Assembly: GCA_028015205.1 (NCBI GenBank)
Contig: JAPWFG010000015.1
Span: 434,001-498,000 of the forward strand
From: Mytilisepta virgata
Lineage: Eukaryota > Mollusca > Bivalvia > Mytilida > Mytilidae
DNA length: 64,000 bases
Direction: 5' to 3'
Both the position numbers and the translations under genes were made by a program. The notes under the pieces are model-generated. The model was not told the DNA's origin. It did no database searches and saw only the letters and a list, made by a program, of their open reading frames with translations. Below are positions 23,412-32,643 of the stretch, piece after piece. The stretch's first letter is position 1; each line of letters starts with the position of its first letter.

Positions 23412-23878
23412 AAAATAATTTTTATGCTCCAATATTTCAATTTTTTGGCCATAAACCTACTTAGATATCATAACAATTTACATGTCTGTGCGTTTGTTAT
23501 TATACCTCTTACAAAATTACAATACAGGATACAAAAACAGAATCGTACACACTAATATATAACAACGTATAAATTGTTCGGGGACATGACATAATTGAAC
23601 AGCTGACTAGAGTTCGAATATTATAATTTAAGATTTTTTACTCTGAATGGATAAGTTGTAGTGAATATTTCTATAGATTGGTAACGTGTTTTTTTTTACC
23701 AATATGCCATCTAAATTTTTTAATTTTGACAAAGAAAAAAAGATGACGTAACAGGCAAAAAAAACAGCAAAAAACTTTATCCAATTCTAACAAATCTTTC
23801 ATACCCTCACCAAAGATTTTACATGTGAGAAAGCCCAAAACAATTTTTAAAAAAATGACGAAAATATACTTAAAATGA
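23412..23878. other. Intron sequence, no feature seen
   Basis: AT-rich DNA between the R repeat and the downstream end of the Ngaro-like element. Nothing was recognised. Confidence 0.5.
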
Positions 23879-24221
23879 ATTATTGTATATAATTGATGTG
23901 TGTAAAAGAAATTGTGTAATGCTTGTTATACGGAAATACGTTTGCTTGATTTAATTACGAATGAACAATGAATATCAAACTAAGCAAAGATATTATTTAA
24001 GAATTGTAGGTTTATATTATTCATTGTAAAATAAACAACAACAACTTGATTAGTTTTTGGCTGCTTATTTGTCATGGCAATTTAATTTTCTTCAAACAAA
24101 TAACACAAATTGTCAACAATTTACATCAAGTTGACTATCAAACACTGACGGGTGTACCAGTCAGTGTATAACAATTGTCTCTGCTGGGTCACCAAAGCAG
24201 TGAATTTCGATAAATCCGCCA
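23879..24221 (-). repeat. Split direct repeat B2 (3' end of the element)
   Basis: 343 bp, running from ATTATTGTATATAATTGATG to GATAAATCCGCCA. It matches B1 except for about three substitutions and one extra AACAAC. Confidence 0.92.
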
Positions 24222-24375
24222 TCTCAGTAAAGTCCAAACAAGTTCTGCCATGACGATTTTTTGATGATCTTCTTATGAACATGGATAGAATGTCCAAAAA
24301 TTATTAATGAAAACTGCAACCTGCAAAATAAATTCAGAAACAGCAGAAATATGTTTAAAGGGAGGGATGGGAGGG

Positions 24376-24643
24376 TTTTTCCGTCCAACTCCTGGATGAT
24401 TTTTCAACAACTAACAATATGGTACATTGAAACTGTCTTTTTATGTCTATTCGGATTAAAAAACAAGAAACTCGTGCTAACATTTAGCGCGAAACCTAAC
24501 GGCCTTGTGTAAATTGTAGACATTGTTTGTATAATTTTTACCTGAACATAATTAATGATAGCAATGTGTAAAAATTAAGCTTGCTTAGATTTGACAAGTA
24601 ATACAATAAATAAATTTAATAAATAAATGATTAAATTGTATTA
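24376..24643 (-). repeat. Split direct repeat A2
   Basis: 268 bp, from TTTTTCCGTCCAACTCC to AAATTGTATTA. It matches A1 at the other end of the element with about two differences. It overlaps B1 by the four bases ATTA (24,640-24,643), the A/B junction expected from a circular intermediate. Confidence 0.92.
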
Positions 24644-24976
24644 TTGTATATAATTGATGTGTGTAAAAGAAATTGTGTAATGCTTGTTATACGGAAATAC
24701 GTTTGCTTGATTCGATTACGAATGAACAATGAATATCAAACTAAGCAAAGATATTATTTAAGAATTGTAGGTTCATATTATTCATTGTAAAATAAACAAC
24801 TTGATTAGTTTTTGGCTGCTTATTTGTCATGGCAATTTAATTTTCTTCAAACAAATAACACAAATTGTCAACAATTTACATCAAGTTGACTATCAAACAC
24901 TGACGGGTGTACCAGTCAGTGTATAACAATTGTCTCTGCTGGGTCACCAAAGCAGTGAATTTCGATAAATCCGCCA
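24640..24976 (-). repeat. Split direct repeat B1
   Basis: 337 bp, matching B2. It lies directly against A2 and about 190 bp beyond the last ORF. Confidence 0.92.
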
Positions 24977-25169
24977 AATTAACATGGTATTAAAAATATC
25001 ATGTTAATCAGCCAAACAATTTATCGACTAAACAAATAAGCAGCAAAAGATAACTTAACAAACATTCACTTTGATCATAAAATAAAATTCATTTTCAATG
25101 ATAATAATCATATTCATCATCAACACATAATTCAATTCATCACAACGTTCTCAACAACAAAATTCATGA

Positions 25170-25832
25170 TCAACATTCAAATGGGTAAACTTGTTTATTT
25201 GGAGATTTTAAAAACTGCTGTAATGCTTCTTGTAATGTATTAACAAAAATGTCATTTCCTAAAAATGATAGATGTACACCATCATCTTTAAACAGAGCTG
25301 TATGTACATCATTAAAATCCGGATGTGTAACGAAATATGCACCATTCTTTAACATGTAATATCTCAAACCCCTGTTTACCCGTTTTCTAGTTTTTTCCAT
25401 AGCAACATGATTATTTGAATAACGCCATGAGCGTCGTGGTAAAATACTTGAAAAAACCATCATAGAGCTTGGAAGCATATTGTTGATAGTATAAATAGCA
25501 AATTTTAAATGAAATAATAATTGCCTACATGAGACTAGTCCAATCTCATTTCCACCACAATGTATAAGTATCATTTTTGGAACACCAAAACAATTGATTA
25601 ATGCATGCACCAAACATACAAGTGACTGCCAGTGCATACCTGGCATTCCAACCCATATAAGTGAAAGACCTAAACTTTCAAATCCCAAATTTTGTCCTGT
25701 AAATCTTGAAATAGAATGGGCTTCAGCTTTTCCAATTATAGAAGATCCCAGAATCCATATACTTCTAGTCAATGGAATTTCTGAAAAAACAATAATATCA
25801 TACTGTGCAACAAGCTCATAAAGATGTATCAA
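25170..25832 (-). CDS. SGNH/GDSL-type hydrolase ORF of the Ngaro-like element
   Basis: 220 codons, overlapping the recombinase end by 17 bp. SGNH-family landmarks are visible: a block I-like ILGSSIIG with Ser at about 30-31, a block III GGNE (residues 93-96, GxN type) and a block V DGVH (Asp 184, His 187). The sequence between has the alternating helix/strand look of a flavodoxin-like esterase. As I recall, some animal Ngaro elements carry a third ORF with such a hydrolase, of unknown role in transposition. No signal peptide or membrane segment is evident. The frame is intact. Assignment to SGNH rests on motif spacing only. Confidence 0.75.
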   Translation of the reverse strand: MIHLYELVAQYDIIVFSEIPLTRSIWILGSSIIGKAEAHSISRFTGQNLGFESLGLSLIWVGMPGMHWQSLVCLVHALINCFGVPKMILIHCGGNEIGLVSCRQLLFHLKFAIYTINNMLPSSMMVFSSILPRRSWRYSNNHVAMEKTRKRVNRGLRYYMLKNGAYFVTHPDFNDVHTALFKDDGVHLSFLGNDIFVNTLQEALQQFLKSPNKQVYPFEC

Positions 25833-26724
25833 TTCGGATATATCTTTTGTATGTTTGAGACTTCCATCTGCCCATTAACATGATTTTGTCATCAGATTTC
25901 CCCTTTTCAGCTGCATTTGTTGCGGCTCCAATTCTAAAAGAATGAGTGTTGTACTCATTTTCATTTAGGCCAATAAACTTAAGTGCAGATTTTAAAACCT
26001 TACAAGCTTGATTTCTTGTAACTTTTTTATGATTAAAATGACAAAATAAAGACCCCGAAATATTAGGTCGAACTGCCATCTAAATTGCCATAATTGTATA
26101 CACAGAAACAGCATTGTCACTTTTCGACACAATTAGCTTAGTTTTACGCCCATTTTGATCAGTTTTTGAAGAATTAATCATTATTGTTATGGTTTCATCA
26201 TTTTTATTCATAATTATATCATCAATTTTTAAAACGTGATTGCCTGGACCAGACTCAACAGTTTTGCCAATTCTCAAAAATGCAAAAAATGATAAAGCAA
26301 ATATAGCTGAAAAAAGTTTGGCCTCGTATATAGAAGAACAAATGTTTGGTAAAACTGTAACTAATTCTTCAAGTATTTTAATAGTAATTGGTTTGCGAAT
26401 GTCAAAAATTTTATACTTTTTTGTCATTCCACCCAATAGCTTTTTTATGACAAAAGTATCAGTAGTATCAGTTACATTACTTATTTTCATTTTAAAACCA
26501 ATTGCAGCTAGATACGACTTAGCTGTGCTTGGTGAGTACGATTCTGTTGCTAAATACACTATGAAATTAATCAAGTCGGTTAAAGGAACAGGCCAAGAAT
26601 GTTCTAGTTGACATTTTATTCTGAATAGCTCAAATAAATTGATTGCATTGTCATAAACATTCCAAGTATTTTCAGACAACGAACTTTGTATTAAATTTGA
26701 AAATTCAATCTTAAAAGGTTCCAA
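25816..26724 (-). pseudogene. Tyrosine recombinase of the Ngaro-like element, one in-frame stop
   Basis: A single frame of about 302 codons, interrupted once by TAG at 26,080-26,082 (after VYTIMAI, before MAVRPN). The N-terminal part resembles a SAM-like core-binding domain. The catalytic domain shows Arg 151 in FLRIGKTV, His-x-x-Arg in HSFRIGAAT (about 261-264), Trp in GRWKSQ (about 287) and a nucleophile Tyr in the TYKRYIR segment. All catalytic positions are therefore present on either side of the stop. The recombinase would integrate circular cDNA. It overlaps the RT frame by 34 bp in another frame. The stop probably inactivates this copy unless read through. Confidence 0.85.
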
Positions 26725-28345
26725 AATTCCATAGGTATTGAGGTTGGAAATGCATCTGCCTCTGGTGCCAAATCTTTGAATTTCTGAAACTGACCACGAG
26801 AAAGTGTATCAGCAATACAATTATTAATAGAAGAAATATGAAAAGCTTTAATATGAAAACTTCCTATCATTGACCAATAGACTATGAATCGCAAAATGTT
26901 CAATACTCTCACAGATTTTGATGTCTTACTATTCAAAACTGCAACTACAGCTAAGTTATCGGTATGAAATGCAATTCTCTTTTTCTGAAACAAGTTGTAC
27001 CAAAGATATATCGCCAAAGCAATTGGTATTATTTCAAGGAAAGTAATATCTTGTAAAATTTCTGTGTGATGCCACTCTTCAGGCCATTGCAAATAAGACC
27101 ATTTTCCCATTAAATAACAACCACAGCCTTTCCCCACGCCACCGGCACTATCAGTGAATAACTGAATATCAAAGTTTGACAACCATTTATCATTTAATAT
27201 AAATGAGGTTCCATTGAAATTTTCTATAAACATTTTCCATATCATTAAATCATTAAACATTTCTTTTGTTACTCTAATTAAATGATGGGACTTTTTTGCT
27301 TTGGATGTAGCCATATACAACCGTCTACTAAAAGCCCTTCCTGATGGAATTGCTCTTGTACAAAAGGCAAGCATGCCACATAATGACTGCAATTGTTTTA
27401 GACTTACCTTTTTAGAAAATGCAACTGCTTTTATTTGCAATAATAACTCTTCTAACTTATTTTTAGGAATCTCAATAGTCATTTCTATTGTATTTATTGT
27501 CAAGCCCAAATACTCCAATATATAACTTGGGCCTTCAGTCTTTTCATCTGCAATTGGTACATTTAATCGTTTGCATACCTTAGTAAATGCGCACATCAAT
27601 TCTTTACAATCGTTAGTTTCCTTACGACCAGCAAAAAAGAAATCATCTAAATAATGGTCTAAATTACTTGATCCTGCTTCATTTACTGTTAACCAATGTA
27701 AAAAAGTGGAGAACTTTTCAAACGTGGAACAAGAAATAGAACATCCCATGGGCATACATTTGTCTATAAAATATTTTGAACCAATTTTAAATTCTAATAA
27801 ATTAAAATCACCCGGATAACAAGGCAATAGCCTAAATGCCGATTTTATGTCCATTTTTGCAATGAGAGCATTTGTTCCCAATTTGCTAACTATAGATACC
27901 GCATTATCAAATGATGAATACTGAACTGACGTAAACTTTGGATCAATAAAGTCATTAACACTATTTGAAGGTGGATAAGATAAATGTGTTATTAAACGCC
28001 AACCTGATGTCTTTTTTGGAACCAAACCTATTGGAGAACATTTCAAATTTGAAATAGGCCTGTAATCAAATGGTCCAGCTATTCTTCCGTTTTTTATTTC
28101 ATTTTCAACTTTGTCAATAGCTGCCCTAGGATTTTGAATAACTGATTTTAAATTTTTTGTTTCAAAAGGAAGTCTGGGCCCTTCATATTGCAGTTTAAAA
28201 CCATATCTGAAACCATTTGACAATAATGTAGCAGTTTCCGTATCCGGATATAATTGAACAGCTTTATCTAATTCTGCAACGCATATAGGAGAGTAACCAA
28301 GCTTCCAAACGTCAAATCTATGAATGTTATTGTCTGAAAATATTA
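26691..28345 (-). CDS. Reverse transcriptase-RNase H of the Ngaro-like element
   Basis: 510 codons from the first ATG at 28,223. The same frame stays open upstream to beyond the gag stop (about 28,345), so translation may start by frameshift or re-initiation at the gag end. RT motifs, numbered from the ATG, are motif A AKMDIKSAF (Asp 125), motif B-like MPMGCSISCSTFEKF and motif C YLDD (191-194). The connection and RNase H follow, with FTDSAGG and HTDNLAVV carrying the metal-binding Asp residues and a C-terminal IADTLSRGQF. The GCSISCSTFE signature and YLDD fit DIRS-like RTs. The frame is intact. Confidence 0.9.
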
Positions 28346-29395
28346 ATAACGAATATTGTGAGGATATGAAGCAGGTGGTCTAAATTGTAATCTTGAATGT
28401 TGAGAAAATGGTCTTATTTGATTTACTATAGGTTGCCTTTGAGTGGTTTTTCTAATATTGAAATGTTGATTATTTTGCACGTTTTTAGAATATACACATA
28501 AAGCTGAAGGGTGCATCCCATTACATCTCAAACATGCATGTCGATATGTGCAATTAATTCGAAAACACCCTTTTTTAAAGTTACAGTCATAACAACATCT
28601 TTGTAACCTTTGAGATGGAGGGGATTGTCCTCCATAAGCACCTTTTGCAATGAAGCGAAACCATAAATTGCCATCAATTTGTGACCAAGTTTTCGTAGGA
28701 TTTTGAGCAATCCTAAGTCTAAATTGTTGGTCATATTGATACACTCTTTCAAATGGGGCATCCGTTACTGCGCCTCTTATTAAAGCTATATATGAAAATA
28801 AATCACTTGCTAGCAACGGATGCCTTTGAATGACTATTTTTGCAAAATTAATAAAGGCGTCTGTCCATGCCTTTATGTTATCAATATGTTTCACTCTTAA
28901 ATTTCTATTTTCTGTGTTTACTATTATAGCTCCATTCATTACCGCAAGCTCATTTACTTTGGATTCATTTGGAACATTAAAGTTCTGATGTAATAAAAGT
29001 GCCAAATTGACATATTGTAAAGCCCAAATTTTTTCTTTCAAACCTTGAGAAACAAATAAGTCAATCTCATTGTTTAAAGGTACAAGTAAAGGATCATTGT
29101 TATAATTACATGAAATAGGAGAAGTTTCTTGCATAAAATCCTCACCGTTTATAACATTGTTATCAGCCTGTACACCGACATTACATGTAGCTATTTGTGG
29201 CCCTTGATCTAGTATTGGTGCTTCTGGAACTACTTCCGGTTCAACTTGCGGTACATCTGCTTCCTGTCGAGCCTGTTGGGGTTGATTTCTTTGTTCTCTG
29301 TTTCCACGGACCGGGTTTCTCCGTACTTGTCCCCTTCCAACGCCGCCATACGGATTTTGTTGCCTTGCCTGTCTTATTCCACGACCTCTAGGCAT
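28343..29395 (-). CDS. Gag-like protein of the Ngaro-like element
   Basis: 350 codons, starting MPRGRGIRQARQQ. The first 50 residues are Arg/Gly/Gln-rich (RGR and GVGRG patterns), suiting nucleic-acid binding. A Pro/Val/Glu linker follows, then a mainly helical domain (about 105-250). A Cys/His cluster (CCYDC, CFRINCTYRHACLRC, about residues 268-295) resembles CCCH fingers. The C-terminus is basic and Gln-rich. It is presumed to package element RNA. The ATG chosen is the only one giving the RG-rich start. The frame is intact. Confidence 0.8.
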   Translation of the reverse strand: MPRGRGIRQARQQNPYGGVGRGQVRRNPVRGNREQRNQPQQARQEADVPQVEPEVVPEAPILDQGPQIATCNVGVQADNNVINGEDFMQETSPISCNYNNDPLLVPLNNEIDLFVSQGLKEKIWALQYVNLALLLHQNFNVPNESKVNELAVMNGAIIVNTENRNLRVKHIDNIKAWTDAFINFAKIVIQRHPLLASDLFSYIALIRGAVTDAPFERVYQYDQQFRLRIAQNPTKTWSQIDGNLWFRFIAKGAYGGQSPPSQRLQRCCYDCNFKKGCFRINCTYRHACLRCNGMHPSALCVYSKNVQNNQHFNIRKTTQRQPIVNQIRPFSQHSRLQFRPPASYPHNIRY

Positions 29396-30522
29396 GTAAA
29401 ATAAAACAACTAATATGAATTAAAGTGTTTATAATTGATTTTAATATCTCTCACGGTTATCCGTAATATTTTATACTAGTATTCGCAATGAATATGTATC
29501 ATTTATGTTATATGAGCAAGTATAATATTACTAAAAATGCTGAAATTATTTCAATTACCTTTGACGTATGTTTATTGATAAGAAAGTTCCGCTATGACTA
29601 TTTGTATTTAAATACTGTAAATCACCAATTTACCACTAATTTTACCACAATTCAATAAACAGGCGATGGTTTTAATCATATTACATAATGTGAAAGATTA
29701 TCTTCCTTTATTAATAATATGTATTATCTAATTTACTCTGCTGAATGATTGTATTCAAAGTATTTTGTTTAGTTGGGGTTTAACGCCGTTTTCAGCACAT
29801 TTTTGCCATTTCGCGGCGGCCAGTTTTTATTGGTGGAGAAAACCGGAGTACCCAGAGAAACCGCCGACCTTCGGTAGGGAAATTGGCAATCCTTGTCAAT
29901 TAAGATCGGAGTCGAACACACCCCGCCACTGTTGAGATCCGAACTCACAACCTCAGCGTTGACAGGCTAGTGATCACAGGTAGTCATGACGAACTACCTA
30001 GACCACTCGGCCACCGTGACCCCATTCAAAGGATTAGTATTCAATCATATTATATACAATATGCAATATCTTATCTAATTTGGTACAATGCGAAATTAAT
30101 ATTTGTAAATATATACTTACGGTTAAACTTTCATAATTTTAATCAAATTTTTTATGTGAAATAAACAAATTGACATTGTATAACATAAATCAAATCAATA
30201 GTATTGCTATAAAACTAAAGTTATTCAAGGTTTACCAAATACACGCATAAAAAAGGGAATTAATTCATTCTTATTTCTTAATTTAATTTAAAATTCAACT
30301 AAGAATGAAAATTGTTTAAACATTGGCACTAATTTGCTTCTATGTCAAACGCAACATATAGAATATTGTGTACCCTGATAACATAATATTTGGCAAATTT
30401 TAAACTCAAATAAGTAGGTAGATTTAAGATTGGATACGTTTACACTTAGCAAATACAACACAATACTTAATATTTAAAGCCTAAAAACAAAATTGTATAC
30501 TTATCTTATAAATTTGAATTCT
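29396..30522 (-). other. 5' untranslated leader of the Ngaro-like element
   Basis: Non-coding DNA between repeat A1 and gag, interrupted by the SINE at 29,761-30,023. No other feature was seen. Confidence 0.6.
29761..30023 (-). mobile_element. tRNA-derived SINE with target-site duplication
   Basis: On the minus strand the element starts GGGGTCACGG and contains TGGCCGAGTGG (plus 30,003-30,013). This is a perfect pol III A box of the Leu/Ser tRNA type. GTGAGTTCGGATCTCAAC follows as a B-box-like sequence (plus 29,934-29,948). The body has the GGAGAAAACCGGAGTACCC motif that I recall from mollusc and other invertebrate repeats. The 3' end is AACTAAACAAAATA. The 8-bp direct repeat ATTCAAAG flanks it at 29,753-29,760 and 30,024-30,031. 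It inserted into the Ngaro-like element's leader. Confidence 0.85.
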
Positions 30523-30790
30523 TTTTTCCGTCCAACTCCTGGATGATTTTTCAACAACTAACAATATGGTACATTGAAACTGTCTTTTTATGTCTATTCG
30601 GATTAAAAAACAAGAAACTCGTGCTAACATTTAGCGCGAAACCTAACGGCCTTGTGTAAATTGTAGACATTTTTTGTATAATTTTTACCTGAACATAATT
30701 AATGATAGCAATGTGTAAAAATTAAGCTTACTTAGATTTGACAAGTAATACAATAAATAAATTTAATAAATAAATGATTAAATTGTATTA
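30523..30790 (-). repeat. Split direct repeat A1 (5' end of the element)
   Basis: 268 bp, matching A2 (24,376-24,643) with about two differences. It should contain the element's promoter. Confidence 0.9.
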
Positions 30791-31206
30791 AAAACGGTTT
30801 ATATTTTGGTATTGTTACATGTAAGCAAATAAAATGTCATAAGTAGATGGATACACGTCTGACTTGCACCAGGGTAAGTAATATTTAATATTAACCTAAA
30901 TGATTCTTGTCATTTAATATATTGTAAAAGTAGCCAAAGTAGCAGGCTGCAAAATATGTTCAAAACGAAACAAAATGGAACTAGGTATGTCGATTCTGTA
31001 TAGGAGTTATTGGTCATGGAATATCTGAAAAAATATGTAAATAGTCATAACTCATAAAAGGTTGGCATTTCCACCAATGATCGTCTGAGGTTATTACTTT
31101 AAAAATATCTTTAAGGTTAATAATAAGTTTGCATTATCTCAGAAATTACACAAAATAGATAATAAAAAGCTTTTCCTATCAAGACGCACATGTAGACGAT
31201 CCTTAT
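30791..31206. other. Intron sequence, no feature seen
   Basis: AT-rich DNA between the Ngaro-like element and the inverted-repeat arm. Nothing was recognised. Confidence 0.5.
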
Positions 31207-31495
31207 AGACAGGAAGAAATGATAATTTTGAAGAAAAATTGTAAAGCTTGAAAAAGTGGTTTTGAGACACACAAAATAAAGGAATTTGAAAATATTATCT
31301 CATGAATTCTTTCATGCCAATTTTGATAAACTAAATGTTTACATCTCGTCGATTCATCATCTGGATTCAATGCCTTCAATATAGAAAACCAAAACAATAA
31401 TCCAAACAGCAGAAGAGCAAATTAAAAATCCGATAATAACCAAAATGAACAGAAAGCCAAAACCATCTAATCTTCACGAGGGAGATTCTATGTCA
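31207..31495 (-). repeat. Left arm of inverted repeat flanking the lectin exon
   Basis: The reverse complement of this segment matches 31,985-32,268 with scattered substitutions and small indels. Shared anchors include ATAACCAAAATGAACA, AAAACCATCTAATCTTCA, TTTACATCTCGTCGAT and AAATGATAATTTTGAA. The right arm leads directly into the GIY-YIG domain of the Penelope-like element. This arm is therefore probably an inverted, truncated copy of that element's 5' part. It stops just before the GIY-YIG coding start. On the minus strand one frame encodes a hydrophobic stretch (FLFILVIIGFLICSSAVWII). Confidence 0.8.
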
Positions 31496-31583
31496 TTAGT
31501 GGTATATTCAATACATATATTTCAGGTACTTACACCTTCAAATAGTTTTTTTATCAATATTTGCAGATATAAATTTTGCTCAC

Positions 31584-31796
31584 CACAGCAATTTCTCCTC
31601 CCATATATTACTATGTTAGTGATGTTATACGTTTTACCCAAGTCAACAGCCCACCATTGATGGGTATTGGACTCCCATGTCTCTGTACACCAAAGTCCTC
31701 CATTATACCAATCTGGATAGATATGGTCGTCTACAGCCAAATCGGATCCTAGCCTTATTGTAGATTGCTTTGTTGGTCTTCCTTGTGCAATATTTA
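31584..31796 (-). CDS. Lectin exon, N-terminal half of FTP (F5/8C-like) domain (gene A)
   Basis: 213 bp, bounded by acceptor TTTTCCTCTTACAG (exon from 31,796) and donor TGTG/GTGAGC (exon to 31,584), phase 1 at both ends. It encodes NIAQGRPTKQST, a variable loop, LWCTETWESNTHQWWAVDLGK and NITNIVIYGRRNCC. This is the diagnostic first half of fucolectin-type domains (NxAxGKPAxQS..., WWxVDL, I..RxxCC). An alternative donor (GGT/GTAAGT, about 25 codons further) would insert sequence that breaks the domain. The upstream phase-1 acceptor predicts a preceding exon, probably a signal peptide, which was not located. The ATG at 31,827 lies in the intron and is not used in this model. Confidence 0.87.
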
Positions 31797-31984
31797 CTGT
31801 AAGAGGAAAATCTTTGTTAGAACACATTGTGTATCAACATTGATATCAAAAGAATTATTGTAACCACTAGACGATTCCGCTGATGGGCCCCGAGAGTATC
31901 TCATGCCCAGTTACAAGTATTTCTTTATTAATCCAAAATTGATACTTTAATACTAATGTTACAAAAATGTTTAATTTTGCAAAA
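31797..31984. other. Upstream intron with a diverged repeat remnant
   Basis: A segment near 31,865-31,905 (GGGCCCCGAGAGTATCTC then GCCCAG) resembles the GC-rich piece between the two R copies at about 8,520-8,560 (GGTCCCCGAGGGTAT and CCCAG). It is probably a fragment of the same mollusc repeat. Nothing else was seen. Confidence 0.35.
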
Positions 31985-32238
31985 AATAAGTAGAATCTTC
32001 CTCTTGAAGATTAGATGGTTTTGAGTTTTTGTTCATTTTGGTTATTGCATTTTTGAATCATTTGCTCTTCTGCTATTTGGATTATTGTTTTGGTTTTCTA
32101 CATTGAATACAAATGATGAGTCATAAATCGACGAGATGTAAACATTTTGTGCATCCAAATTGGCATGGATGATTTCTTAGATAGTCTTTTCAAATTCCTT
32201 TATTTTATGTGCCTCAAAACCACGTTGTCAAGTTATAC

Positions 32239-32643
32239 TAATTTTTCAAAATTATCATTTGTTCTTGTCGTGTACAGAAAATATGCAATTTATGTGGACT
32301 GGTTTATGTCGGGGAAACAAAAGGTAGACTTAACAAACGCATGAATGGCCATCGCTCAAATGTAAACATCAGCGACTTTCCTGAAGTCTACCAGCACTTC
32401 AACCAACCTGACTATTCTATTCTTTCAATGAATTATTATATCCGGATTATTGAGAAAATTTACCATCCAACCAATAATCCTAATTTAAGTACACACTTAC
32501 GTAGACAAAAAGAGGAATACTGGATTCGCACTGTGGGGACTGCAATACGACATGGATGCAATGACAAAATCGATAGTGTAGGTATTCTATCAAGCCCTAG
32601 ATGTAATGATGTGAATGTGATGAAGCTATTTCCTAATCATTAA
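32239..32643 (+). pseudogene. GIY-YIG endonuclease domain of the Penelope-like element
   Basis: The frame opens with KIIICSCRVQKICNLCGLVYVGETKGRL, here described by its parts. A Cys-x-Cys and Cys-x2-Cys pair precede LVYVGET, the GIY-YIG equivalent, with Arg in RLNKRMNGHR. The later helix carries EEYWIRTVGTA, containing the Glu typical of the catalytic set. The endonuclease nicks target DNA for priming. The domain ends at an in-frame TAA (32,641-32,643) after KLFPNH, and the same frame continues with RRKRSQGN into the RT linker. The stop is thus a point mutation within one fused reading frame. No clear upstream start was found. Confidence 0.8.

Larger units (their letters stand above)
23879..30790 (-). 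mobile_element. Ngaro/DIRS-type tyrosine-recombinase retrotransposon, near-complete
   Basis: A 6.9-kb minus-strand element with ORF order gag, RT-RNase H, tyrosine recombinase, SGNH hydrolase. It is framed by split direct repeats in the order A1 (30,523-30,790), ORFs, B1 (24,640-24,976), A2 (24,376-24,643), B2 (23,879-24,221). This A1-ORFs-B1A2-B2 arrangement is the hallmark of Ngaro/PAT-type elements, which integrate by recombinase without target duplication. A1 and A2 differ at about 2 of 268 bases. B1 and B2 differ at about 3 bases plus a 6-bp indel, so insertion is recent. About 154 bp separate A2 from B2, which is not the tightest textbook form. It sits in the intron between the two lectin exons, antisense to neither (same strand as the gene). 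A SINE is nested in its leader. Confidence 0.9.

Noticed and set aside
29930..30023. Possible genuine tRNA gene (A and B boxes on minus strand)
   Set aside because: It is followed by a SINE body and flanked by a target duplication, and the cloverleaf is degraded. Treated as a SINE head.
31445..31660. 71-codon plus-strand frame
   Set aside because: It overlaps the lectin exon in antisense and the inverted-repeat arm; no motif.
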